Positions 1 to 23,700 of a DNA stretch of 60,000 nt are shown one piece after another. Within the stretch, counting starts at the first letter, position 1, and every line of letters starts with the position of its first letter. Below the pieces are notes generated by a model. It was not told where the DNA came from. It ran no database searches and saw only the letters and a program-made list of their open reading frames with translations. Origin of the DNA: Lineus longissimus (Eukaryota; Nemertea; Pilidiophora; Heteronemertea; Lineidae). A program made the translations under genes and the position numbers. The DNA lies in the NCBI RefSeq assembly GCF_910592395.1, contig NC_088311.1, positions 1,802,501 to 1,862,500 of the forward strand, written 5' to 3'.

Positions 1-12075
<12,075 letters not shown>

Positions 12076-12917
12076 TCATAAGGAAAACAAAGAAATGGAA
12101 AGAGGAACGCTGATGCAATAGTGTGATAGCTGGCCAATCAGTCCCACCTAGTTTTTCTTGAATGGAAGAGAGGATTCAGTAAAGTTCTTTGTGGATGACT
12201 TTATGTTTGTCATCAAACGCTCGAGGATACAATTCTTTACAAAATATAAGTTTTATAAATATGGTTTTTTAATGCGATAAAGTTTCATTCAGATATGCCG
12301 TGTTGCATGGACGTAGAGAAGTACTTTCCTTTCAAAATTCACGCGAAGTGCTGGGCCAATAAAAACGCCCCATGTGATAAGGGTCTTATAGGGACCCTCG
12401 GCCTCTTAAAGCTACAGGTTCTGGGCTTAGCGTTATGACGGATTCTGCCCGAGTCCGCGTCAAATACCGGTACGAATTTCTTTACCCTCACACTGACAGG
12501 CTTCTTTCCCCGATAATATACAAAAACGAGGTTTCCATTCGTATAATCAAACGCCATTTTACCCCTTTCATGAATTGGTGCACAGTTGAGAAGTTTAAGT
12601 TTAAGTTTGATTTTTGTTCTTGAGTTCGACGAACACGGCATTGAAAACGTAGCAAGACAAATCTCGGAACACCGACCACGATGCTTATTGCAATTTATCC
12701 CAAGTTCTAAAACTATTTCACCATTTATCGGCTCATGCAGTGATTGTTGCAACCAGCAAATACGAATATCAGGAAGTTCTAAAGTTATTTTCTGTGTGTA
12801 ACTGCTTTTCTTTGTAAGAAGAAAGAAACTTTTCTGTAATGGAACGCGGACTAAAATGTCACCACTTCGCCCTAATATCAGACACGCGTGACGCCATGCC
12901 CCAGAAATTGGTGATGG
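12076..12917. other. 3' flank of the GH31 gene; no gene recognised
   Basis: Holds the 3' UTR. A 137-codon open frame on the minus strand (12339-12752) begins at TTG, is low in hydrophobic structure and resembles no family known to me, so it is not called. Confidence 0.5.
12358..12363 (+). promoter_or_regulatory. Candidate poly(A) signal of the GH31 gene
   Basis: AATAAA lies about 283 nt after the TAA stop, a usual 3' UTR length. Position and hexamer match are the only support. Confidence 0.45.
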
Positions 12918-13545
12918 TCAAAAACGTATTATTCTATAGGAGTATCGATAGACAGCCCTCTGGGGTTTTATCAAGAGATCCAACCTTTCACCCTTAAGTT
13001 GAAATTCTGATTTGCAAAGCCAAATTTGAAGTGATGGACTATCAGGTCTCCTCTGTCGGGGTACTCCTCTCCTGGGGTACTCCTCTGCTGGTGAAACCAT
13101 GGCTATTAGAGAGCGCCTTTCACTATCATCGTCACTTTGATCGAAAGTAAGAAATTCTACATTCATTTTTGGCCTGATGATAACACCTCCAAAAATCTTT
13201 CCAGAACTGAAATCTAAAACATGCTTGCCATTTTTATCATGAGTCTGAGCAATACATAAATAAGAGTACATGTAAGTCAGCTCAATGTAGAGTTGGTTGA
13301 AATTGTAAGTTTTTCTGACAAAGGGTTTCCGAGCGATGTCGATGTTTGGTGCCCATGTGAAGGTCACAATACGGGAATGAACAGACTGCTGTCGCCGAAC
13401 TGATGACGACACTCTCAGCATGATAACAAACACATTGTTTAAGAAATATACCTTGTTTCCTGGACTCCTCAAATACGAAGAGTGCTTTGACGGAATAGCG
13501 AATCCAATTAGTGTGTCGTGGTCGATGAAGGTTCTGCTATATGGT
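12918..13545 (-). CDS. Candidate terminal exon of an unrecognised minus-strand gene
   Basis: A strong acceptor (pyrimidine run then TCTCAG) directly upstream of 13545 opens a 208-codon frame starting CCATATAGC and ending TGA at 12918. The first two thirds read like protein (FIDHDTLIGFAIPSK, RIVTFTWAPNIDIARK, KHVLDFSSGKIF). The last third is Arg/Pro/Ser-rich and less protein-like, so an internal donor near 13190 is possible. I recognise no domain. It lies downstream of the candidate secreted exon at 14352-14666 on the same strand and could be its 3' part. However, the phase does not join directly (first exon ends phase 0, this one needs phase 2), so a linking exon would be needed, perhaps around 13720-13800, where a Cys-rich stretch CDCEERCF follows a CATACAG acceptor. 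Confidence 0.35.
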
Positions 13546-14351
13546 CTGAGACAAACGGGGAAAATGAAAGTCCAGTATTATACAAAGAATCGGCTACACA
13601 ACAAGTTTCAGTGCCTCTACTGAGTACTTGACAGCAACGCTATCTGTAACATAGCCTAATTTTGGCCAGTGTGATAAAATCAAGAACCCATTTTGTAATC
13701 TATCACGAATTTCGTAATTCTATCACATTGGTAAAGTACCGGAATGCTTTCGTTTCATTGAAATTTGAAACGAAACACCGCTCTTCGCAATCACACTGTA
13801 TGGGAAGTTTCAATGAATGAACTGCAGAAAAATCAACTTGACTTGGATTGGCCCACGGATCTTTGGATTGACGGTCCACTACTGTACCGTTGAGGTGTCG
13901 AGATTTTCTGTTTTTTTCGGAACTAACACCATTACAAGCGCCAACGGCTCGGGGCTTCTTCGATCGTATTGAGATTTTTAATATTTTTCCATAGGATTCG
14001 TCAATTTGCTTCGGTAAAAAAATCAGTACTTGCGTATCATATCCTTTTATAGCAAATGATTCATGCATATCAATAATTACTTAGGCAAAATATAGGAAAG
14101 CTAACCAAATATTTATTAGCAAAACCATCTACGACGAAGCAATTGTATAATGAACATCAATCTAATGTATGGCAGGAGTACAGTGCATTAGGAAGACCAA
14201 AGGTGTGTGCGAATTCTAATTCCTGGACGCCTTTGCCACACTCGAGACCTCAGTTTTGTATTTTCTTCTTTGTATTGCCTGATATTCCATGATATTTTAA
14301 GTACCCATCATATTCTCCTCACAAAAAGCACGAATTCAACCGATGACACAC

Positions 14352-14666
14352 CTTTATCAGAAAAATCCTATCATCTATACCAAGTGCTCTCTTCCTGTCC
14401 TTGTTACACCCTTCTGTGGATCCATACACATATGGTCGACATATCTTTTGTTTGAAGTTATACATGAGTGCGGATGCTCTGGAGTCGGAATAACATTGCT
14501 CCGCACACTGGGTCAGTGACCGGGCAGGAAATGATCTCCCGAATAATATAGGGTAGTATACCCTCACACGACGAATAAAGACAAATGACATCTCAATAAC
14601 ACATCCCTGCCTCTGAATTTGCAGGATCAAAACAACTAACAGAACATACGAACTCATTCGTGCCAT
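14352..14666 (-). CDS. Candidate first exon of a secreted PAN/apple-like protein
   Basis: Starts at an ATG (14666) and runs 105 codons to an AAG|GTGTGT donor in phase 0. The first residues (MARMSSYVLLVVLILQIQ) look like a signal peptide or signal anchor. Residues of about 49-80 contain SLTQCAEQCYSDSRASAL followed by MYNFKQKICRPY, the spacing of a PAN/apple module, in which helix cysteines face a short strand. The cysteine normally expected before the central aromatic strand is Ala here, so the domain call is tentative. PAN modules bind protein or carbohydrate outside the cell. A TATA-like block lies about 70-80 bp upstream on this strand. Alternatives are an unrelated Cys-containing secreted protein or a chance ORF. 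Confidence 0.4.
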
Positions 14667-14866
14667 TTCATCCGCAAGTCAGTCGCGAGCCAGTAATTTA
14701 ACAACACTTTTATGATCTGCGTTAGTTTTTTCCCTTTATAAATAAAGCGATTCCGCACTGGCGACTCACCAGTTTCCACACCAGTCTGGCAAAGAGGTGT
14801 CGCCAAAACGAGCTATTTTGCCTGAACTACGACTGGACTTATTCGTCCTTCCAACTAAAGGACGAC
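14667..14866. promoter_or_regulatory. Candidate bidirectional promoter with TATA box
   Basis: The 200 bp separate the ATG of the minus-strand candidate (14666) from the ATG of the plus-strand candidate (14867). TATAAATA lies at 14737-14744 and, with the preceding bases, the block reads TTTATAAA on both strands. Predicted start sites about 30 bp away on either side would leave 5' leaders of about 40 nt (minus) and 95 nt (plus). This is inference from position only. Confidence 0.35.
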
Positions 14867-14971
14867 ATGTTGGCCATCGCCGTTGCCTTGTTACTAATGT
14901 CGCCATCCGCCATCCGCACTGCCAGTCCAGGTGCTGAAGGATATCACCTTCAAGCAGACGTAAAGAACTAG
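14867..14971 (+). CDS. Candidate signal-peptide exon or 34-residue secreted peptide
   Basis: ATG at 14867 opens a 34-codon frame ending TAG at 14969-14971. Residues 1-18 (MLAIAVALLLMSPSAIRT) form a typical signal peptide with a likely cut after the following Ala. The mature part would be short and acidic. A GAC|GTAAAG donor at 14959/14960 would end the exon in phase 0 before the stop, so this may be exon 1 of a larger secreted protein whose later exons were not found. It lies downstream of the TATA block and head-to-head with the minus-strand candidate. The function is unknown. Confidence 0.35.
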   Translation: MLAIAVALLLMSPSAIRTASPGAEGYHLQADVKN

Positions 14972-15790
14972 AGTGTCATCCTTGCGGTTAAACCACAGTT
15001 ACTTATTAAGGTGCAAACCATAGGTCTCTAAAAAGGCCTTTCTGTCAGAAACACGTCAATCGATTCTGAGTACAAGTCATTGTATAACAGGCTTTTCAAC
15101 GCATCGAACAATCGATTCTTTAAGTGAATGAGCATCGATCGAATGAAAAGAAAGTTCCATATACTTTATTCTTTTTGTTATTTATTTCTTCATAAACATG
15201 TTACATCTTGCATTATGTAAATTTATTTACATTTAATACCATTTTGTTTGATTAACGTCACATCATGAAAAATACTTTATATTCACATAATTCATATATA
15301 CATTCATATATGATGTACCCTATTATACACTGTACAATAACATGAGAATCTCATGCATAGGGCACGTGAAACTGATAACGCCACATTTAGTTGTCCGTTC
15401 AACGCGAATGGCCATGAATGGCATTACATTTATAACATCAGGAATACAACACTATATAAATAAACGGAGTCAAAAGTACAATGTACACATAAACATATTT
15501 TCTATGAACCTTGAAGCAAGGGAATTATCTTTTGGTTTTCAGTGACGTATGTCCTATTCATCAATACAATGTTCTGGAACGGCCATGCTAGGAGATAACT
15601 CAACAATTAAAAATTCAAATGTGTTTCGACACAGTATTCATCATTGACATTCCTTACGGACACGTTTTGCATAACGCAAAGTACAAAATATTATCTACTA
15701 CTCAATGGCTCCCCTTTGAGTATAAACACAGACGCGCATACTCTTATACAGACTGCCTGCCTTAGCCCCCTTCTCCAAATGCCTCTATTC
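14972..15790. other. No gene recognised; AT-rich stretch
   Basis: 15150-15330 is strongly AT-rich (runs such as TTTATTTCTTCATAAAC and TTCATATATACATTC). TATAAATAAA occurs at about 15453. No ORF here is convincing. Confidence 0.6.
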
Positions 15791-16218
15791 CCTTTACTCA
15801 TCTACAGTGCAAACCTTGTCACTGACCATGCCACGTGTCTTTATTCATCTACAGTGCAAACCTTGTCACTGACCATGCCACGTGTCTTTATTCATCTACA
15901 GTGCAAACCTTGTCACTGACCATGCCACGTGTCTTTGTTCATCTACAGTGCAAACCTTGTCACTGACCATGCCACGTGTCTTTATTCATCTACAGTGCAA
16001 ACCTTGTCACTGACCATGGCACGTGTCTTTATTCATCTACAGTGCAAACCTTGTCACTGACAATGCCACGTGTCTTTATTTATCTACAGTGCAAACCTTG
16101 TCACTGACCATGCCACGTGTCTTTGTTCATCTACAGTGCAAACCTTGTCACTGACCATGCCACGTGTCTTTATTCATCTACAGTGCAAACCTTGTCACTG
16201 ACCATGCCACGTGTCTTA
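15791..16218. repeat. 47-bp minisatellite, about nine copies
   Basis: Direct tandem repeat of a 47-bp unit containing TCATCTACAGTGCAAACC, then TTGTCACTGACCATGCC and ACGTGTCTTTAT. Copies are nearly identical, with single-base variants (GTTCATC, ATTTATC, GGCACGTG). Each unit has one CACGTG palindrome. Because 47 is not a multiple of three, the long ORFs that cross it are by-products. Confidence 0.95.
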
Positions 16219-16319
16219 CTATTGCGTACTAGTGTAATTCAATTTGTGGAATCATGCACCAGAACAGGAAACATACATCGCAAGCCTGCCACCAATTCAT
16301 GATGTCATAATGCATTAAC

Positions 16320-17230
16320 ATGAAATTGATGGCGATGGCAGTGTATTGGTTGTGTATGGCCTAAATGGGCTGATAACGAATGTACTGACGAAAGGTATGC
16401 ATGAACGCGCTGGCATTACGATGATACTTTTTTGATCGAGGAATGCCATTGATGATGACGAGGGATGCCAGAAAAAGAATGTCATCATGATGGCGAAAGG
16501 GTCAAAATGGCAATGTACTATTGATGATAAAGATGGCGATGACATCGATGATGATATGATGACGATGACGATGCTGACGACGAGGTGTGAAGGTGGAAGA
16601 AATCGATGACAGATGACATCTGCCGAAATCCTTGATAAAAGATAGGTATGAAATAGAGTCCCTGTGTCAGTGAATGTCGGTTGAAAATAGATAAAAAGGA
16701 AATGAGCGGATTACGATATGATAATATGGACTGTGGATTAAGGGTGATGATATGATGATGATGACGATGACGATGATGATGATGAAGACGATGAAGACAG
16801 TGATAGATGTGACGATGATATGGTAATAGTAACATGAAAACAAGTCTGAAAGAACTGATGACATGCGTTCAAAATGATCTTAAATAAAAAACACATAATG
16901 TTGAGAAAGCGATGGGAAAATGACTTGTGCACTAACATGACACATCGACTTAAATTTCGTATATAACGTTGGTGTCATGGCAATAGTTTTCATGAAATCT
17001 AAAAATAATCAATTTTAGGTGAAACACAATACTACTGATAACGATGGCGATGATGTATGCATGAAGATATTACAATGAAATGACGGATGATGAAATCAAG
17101 GAAAATATAGCATATATAAATAAACCGTAACTGTAACTCAATGACGAATATTTGTAATGCACGTGAACGTTGGTGTTGATGGTGATGCTGCTACTGATGA
17201 TGATGATGACATGCAAGCGATAGTTATGGC
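16320..17230. repeat. GAT/GAC-rich degenerate trinucleotide region
   Basis: Dense ATGATG/GATGAC tracts peak at 16435-16590, 16741-16800 and 17165-17215. They give His/Ser-rich minus-strand frames that are artefacts of the repeat. It lies in the 3' flank of the receptor gene. Confidence 0.8.
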
Positions 17231-17719
17231 ATAATGGCATGGATAAATAACGAAATGAAGAGAGAATAACATGGGATCAAGAAAAGAGAACAAGTCAAAA
17301 AACGTTGCATCAAAGACTGAAGGCCATCGATACCAAAATGACCCCGCTACATGAAACAAGTTGTGAATGGTCGTGATGATGGATTTAGTCAACGGGTGAG
17401 GAACTTAATGGCATTTAAATCATCTTGGATACCAAGACATTCTTCCGCGGCTATGTTTAATACTAGTTTGGCGAGAACGGTTAACAACAACAACACGGTT
17501 CTGACAGACATCAACTTCAGGCTCCTTTCTTAAATCAATCAATCAATAAATAAAAACAAGGAGACTGTTTGCGTGATTGAGTAAAGTTCCAGAGTGTTTC
17601 TAGTTGATGCAGTATTGTACAAGGAATCTATAAGTTGTATAGTCCTTTTTAAGAACAATTACGCAACACTCAATTCTTAAAACGCGAATTGAATTAGAAT
17701 GGCCCTAAACGTCACACCG
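17231..17719. other. 3' flank of the GluN3 gene; nothing else recognised
   Basis: Probably contains the receptor's 3' UTR (minus strand). No clear minus-strand AATAAA was seen. A minus-strand ATTAAA (plus TTTAAT near 17456) is a possible weaker signal. Confidence 0.45.
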
Positions 17720-20700
17720 TCAGCATTTCGTTTCGGTGTAATTCGTAGGTAATGACAAATTCGACCGCTTTGCACTGGTAGATGCCGCTGGTGTAACATT
17801 CCGCGGTTTGGGACTGAAATAGTTCAGCGGCACTACAGTGCTTGGTTTCACCGCGGCGCCGCGGGAATTTCTTAACTCCTGTTCAATCTGTTGCACAGGT
17901 TTCGACTCTAACTTTGAAAGCTTTCTCAGCAGTTCCTCCTTGTCTCTTAGCGCCCTCGCCAACTGTTCCCGCATATCCATCATGTCCACTTCAAAACTCT
18001 TCAGCCGCCGGTCAATGTTGTCGTCGACGAACCTGAGTTGTGTGGTAATCCTGGCCTCAGTATCCGTCTGTATAGCAATATTGTGAGTGTTAAGCACTTT
18101 AGGGCGTAGGTTGTTTGACTTTTGCATGTTGGACACAGGGAGTAGAGGACGACTTGCTAAGGGATCGGGCCGAGCGTTTGAGGCACTGAGCAGGAGCCTG
18201 GACATGTCATGCTGGCTGTCTCCACCACTTACACTCCGACTGTAAGGACCAGTGAGTCTGAAAAACACAAGAAGAGAAGACTTGAAGAGAAGAAAGCTCA
18301 TGAAACAGGTTTGAAGTGACACTGACTTCGCATGGTTTCAAATTATGTTAATGTGGATTTGCGTTGGTTGAGAGCATGTTATCAGTTTCATCAGGAACAG
18401 ACTCGTAAGTTCAACAACACCGGCGCCCCAAAACACTCAACTATTGAAGAAAAGGATCCTTTCATGGTCAGAAAGGCGTAACGACGCAACAATAATGCGG
18501 GGATAATCATGCTTCAGAAGAAGAAGGCAAGACAACACAAATTATGCAACGAACACAAACAAACCACAAACAATGACTTCACTCAACCAACTATTGTTAT
18601 AACTACGCTGTGCTACCATGTTACAATTTTTTTTTGCACCGTACCCCCGCTTACATGTGCAATGGAGTCCAGCAGATTCTATTCCCCAATAGTCGGTTTC
18701 AATAGACCGTGCATGCTCCGTGCTTCTTCGGCTACATAGATCAGGATCGGGTATTCCTCTAACTACATGCAAATTATAAAATAAGGACAGGACCTAGTTC
18801 TGCTGAATGCCAATTCCATATTCAATCCCCAAGAAAGTGAATGGAAGTGAGTTTAGAATCAACCGACATACCACTCCGTCAGGATAACTCTATTCCATAC
18901 TTCAACATTCTATCACGAAAACTGATTTTAACAACATCATCAATATAAACAATAGAAAAGAAAAGAGGGTGACTCCAGTTTTACAGACAATGAGTAGTTG
19001 ACGTTGTTACCTCAAACTTTTGCTGTAATAAAGATACACGTAGGTATCAGTTAAAGTGATTACAACGCGATATTCTTGCACCAGTTGTTCATTTCTGTCC
19101 AAATGACCGGCATGACTTATATACTTAATCACAGCTTACAGATACCCGTCTCAGATAACGCAGAACGCCTAGAAGCATAATATTCTGAAGAAGGTATTTA
19201 TGTTGGTTCCCTATCATCCAACCATCATATAATCCTTAAGCTATCACCTTATGTGGTTGGGGGATTCTGGCATACACGTTAACCTTCCCATTACAGTTAA
19301 CAGTTGTATTCTTTGATGGCCCTATACCTACCGTTCTCCAAGAGGTTTGAGGAAAGGATTTTTACTCCTAATCTGGTACTTGTGTCTTGAACCAGTCAAC
19401 CTCTCTGTATACGTTATCTTGTCCTTGTATGGCTCCGACATTACTGCTCGATAAAGGCGCTGCAAAGGACAACACAAGTCTGTGATGCTTTTCGTGAAAC
19501 CAATCATTGACACCAAAGGGGAGATCCCAAGGAAAAAGCCGATCGACCATTTGGAGCCACCGCTTACTTGTTTTCTTGATGAATGCAATACCCTTGCCCA
19601 AGCCTCTACCAAACTAACGGTTTTAGTCACCAAAGCAGACATCACTATTGGATGCAGGGCCGGGACCACATTATTGATGTCACGTGTTCTCTGATTTGAA
19701 ACAGGGGACAGAACTTTGGCCCGAGATTACATGCATATTTCTGATATCAGTCATTACAAAGAGGTTGCCCTCTCTTTATTGACGTTATTCATTAAGTCTT
19801 CGGGACACATCTCCGCCGACTGTACCTGGCTATAAGGTAATATCCATCGTCTGTTTCGTTTCGTCCTAAGGCAGGGAACACAGCATTTAAACACGATGAT
19901 TTCCATCAGCAGTGTAAAACAACCCAAACCTATACCAACTCCGAATAAAAGGAAGACCCCGGCGAAAGTAGCTGCATTTAGCTTTATTGACTGAAAGGAA
20001 AAGAAAATATGCCCACGTGAGATGTTTTTTTTAGAACGCCTCAGATTATTATCATACATGGTATTGCCTTTTGTGTTTTCGAAAGTGGTAGTCAACAGTC
20101 AGGTTAATTATGTGTGCCACCAGTAGAATACAGAATAAGAGTACAGACGTTCTTCCCCGAATGAACAAATCTTATCTCGAATGAACAAACTATGTTATTT
20201 GTACCTGCATAGTTGATTCTGTGCTGTAGCCAACCATTCTCTGCGTCCATAACTTGTATAAACCCTCCAGGAACCCCTCAGTCTCGTATCTCGCGATGAG
20301 CAACGAGACTTCGTCTGTAAAGGCTGAGTTTTTCGGCAAGCCGACGCCATACATTTGATGGCCGAAGTCCTGCCCGACACCTCTCAGGTTGTACGTGTGC
20401 ATAGTTTTCATATAGTAGTCGGCGATCACGCTCTCCAGTATCAGCAGGTCAACCTTGCTGTCCCTGGAGAGAGAAAATGGTTGAGATACTCAGCTGCTGC
20501 AGTTATCAACCAAGCTAAGAAGAGAATGTAGATGATCATCATACACATCATAAAGGATGGTAGTCTTCCAGCCTGTTCTACATGTATTTTGATTTGCTAT
20601 AAATACAAACCTGAGAAGCCTTATAAGTTCCACTGGGTACTTGAGGTGTTCTGTGGTGCCCGAATGCTGATTGAATTCAAACCTGGAGTAGTCGGTGAGG

Positions 20701-23700
20701 AGCATCATGTTCTGGTTGACCATGAGGCGGTAGATGTCGGGGTAGTTGGCCTTGACGTATGCTTCTGCGTCACTCCCTTTGACTGCCGCACACCGGTAAC
20801 CATGGGCTCGGATCTGAAATGAACGGAGAGAGTTCACCGGGGTTGACTAACTACCAGATAATTGCCGAGATGTTCTTATGATAATATGCTACAGGTTCGA
20901 TCAGATGATAGCCTTCTAAAAGAGTTCTATCCAATATCCTACTGAGTGGTAAACCAACCATGAACAAAACACTCTCTGAGCAATTACCAAAAAGGAAAAC
21001 AGCAATTACCAGAGAGGAACCAGTAATCAGCATCGCTTTGACATACTTCATGTGACATAAGTTGTCCTTTAATGCATTGATCCCATATAAAAATCGAGAC
21101 TCCTGCTTTTGTAATTTAATCAGGTAAAACAAAATGAAATTGCAAAGCTTTTAGACCTCATCCATTAAATTCTTACGCTTCGGTTAACAATTTGAACACC
21201 AAAGCAATGTGGTGGAGAACATCAAAACGATGGATCTTTTTTGCAATTAAACATAGGGTTATGAAGTGCCTGTTCTATCTACTGCAGTTTTGACAGAGAG
21301 GGAGAAATTGGGAAAAGGCTTGCAAATGCAGGAATGGATTCATTAAGATACATTTCGAGACATTATGCCAACGTGTACAGCTCTTGAGCGTTCCAAACAA
21401 TAGCCGGGAAAACAGTAGTAGTGGTGTACGCTACCATCAAGGCACCCGCAGCAGCCGTAACACCCGTAACACCCAGAGCACCCACAGGAAAATTTCACGT
21501 TATACCCAAGAACGTTCACGAATGCCTAGTTTCTCTGACAAGGGTTAATGATGAAACTGTGGCAGCGCTATCGTTTGTAAAAGGAGCATCCGCGCCGATG
21601 ACAGAAACTCTTTGATCCATCGGAAACGCTTCGTCACTTTCATGTTCCACATCGCCGGGCTGAGCGAAGACATGAAAAATTATCGACCTCTTTCTCTCTG
21701 ATAGGAAGCATTTAAAATGTTTGGTTGTACGTCACCTTTAACCCTTGGGGGCATGATGGCTGAGTGTGACTCAAATCATTCCTTAAGATAATTCCATTTA
21801 GATGAGGAGAGATGTCTCAATATCAGCGCCTTGTACGAATAGTAGACCAACACCTACCTTATAGTCATTGATGCCAGTCAGCTTACTGGTTGTCTTCTCT
21901 CCGACCATGAATGCAGCAAGGTTTGCGGTATAGCTGGCAAGAAACACGAGGGAGAAACAGGCCCACACATTGAGGAGCCACCGACTACTCCAGCACTTAG
22001 GAGTCTTGGTAGTGACGGTATGGGAAAACAAAATGGACCAGCAGAGATTCAAAGCAGATGGGAAGCTGAACACTTTAACTCGGTCTCGCCCGTTTGGGGT
22101 GAGACCATACGGAGAGTGCCACTCGTAGAAGGTCGCCGCCAGGGCTGTGATGTGCAACGTCACAAAGATACCCAGCCACATCGACCAATGGAGTGGCTCC
22201 ATAAAAGCACCGATGGAAGCCTTCATTTCATTTTTGGCAATAAGCAGTCGGAATCGCGTATAAAAATATGGCACAGAAAAGTCGATGATGTTACTCCTGT
22301 TGGACGTGATAACCAAAGGAGCTATGGCGATGTCAGCAGCACCGCTCATCAGATCTCCTACTATCCCTGTCCAACCAGTCTGCGTTAACACTCCTGAATG
22401 GTTATCTTTAGTTATATACAAATCATAATCGAATTTCATATCTTTACTGAGTCTTTCTAACAAATCTATACTCATTCCATAACAGCAATACTGAGGTATA
22501 ACTTTGTCTTCATGTGGCTTATCTTTTTCCATTTCATGGGTGTAAAACAGCTTGTTGATATCCTCTGGGTTGGTAGATTTCGCCACGAGGCATATATTCC
22601 CACTGATACACTGGCCCTGATCATCTAAATTCCCCACCGACACGAATGGAACACCTGATTTAGTAACCACACGAAGTTTTAATCTCGTCTTTTTAAATTT
22701 CCGTCGCCTAAAACTCGATATAAGACGGATATCGTGATTTTCCCATGATGCAATTCGTTTCCATTCCTTGATTCTCCACACTCCCCGCTTTACGGCATAT
22801 ATGTCATAACGAGGTCGAGCGTTCAGACCGTCCCTGTCAAAACTAAGGAATCCACTCTCACCATGGTAGTAAGATTTCAGCAGGTCTCTGCAACGAAAAT
22901 GTAGTAATAAGATAGGTAGTTACAATAAACCATCTTGATGTAAACTTTGGCCCACACAGATGTCACACGGATTATATATACATAGTGGAAGTGGGGCACT
23001 GCAACCACTCTCTCATACATTGCCTTTCATCTGATCATGGCTTTGGCAGCTGTTTTATTCTCAATCGGAAGCGTAGCTTTCATGCTGATATCAATCTTAA
23101 ACTCGTTGCTCGAGGGTTTTACACTCCCGTAAGTCTATTGGCAGAACACGTTGAAGGTCAGGCGACCAAATAATGCCTTGGTGTATCGCCAGTGGACTCA
23201 GCGATGTGACCAGCTTGCTTGGTTGACAGGAAGACCAACTGAAGAAGCAACAGGTATACCGCCAATTTTACTGAGTGAAGCGACCACTTTGACGACTGAC
23301 AATCTTCATTGTGACCATGCAGTGTTTCACCAAGTAGCATTCCATGTTTGGCAATATTTTGCCTGATTCATCGCGCTTGTATATGGTGCATGGCACCGAA
23401 AACGAGTAGGATTTGTTTCTGTGGCACAAAAGTTCACACGTCGATGATTGATGAGCAGTCTAATGGTGCCAACGCCCTTGATCTGTCCAACTGAATCACA
23501 CAAACGAATGGTGAACCTTGGAAGAGAACCTCAGTTAAATAAAGGGTAAACCATTATCAGAGAAGGCCATTCCTCTACATTGTTAGATCCGCGAGTCTGG
23601 ATCTCTCCAGGCAGCTGAGCGGAGAACGACCCAACATTTAATCCGAATCGACGTGACAACCCAAGGGAATACAAGAAGAAAGGTTATTTCTCGACGAGCT

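Noticed and set aside
12339-12752. 137-codon minus-strand open frame behind the GH31 gene
   Set aside because: It begins at TTG, has no domain, signal or splice context, and overlaps the likely GH31 3' UTR.
15644-16302. Plus-strand ORFs containing repeated SANLVTDHATCLYSS-like segments
   Set aside because: Generated by the 47-bp minisatellite; the unit length is not a multiple of three, and frames rotate between copies.
16518-16938. His/Ser-rich minus-strand ORFs
   Set aside because: By-products of GAT/GAC trinucleotide tracts.
17838-18086. Plus-strand ORFs in the last GluN3 exon
   Set aside because: Antisense to the tail-coding exon; the composition is explained by the coiled-coil codons on the other strand.
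22020-22388. 122-codon plus-strand ORF
   Set aside because: Antisense shadow of the GluN3 ligand-binding/M1-M2 exon, whose minus-strand frame is clearly the real one.
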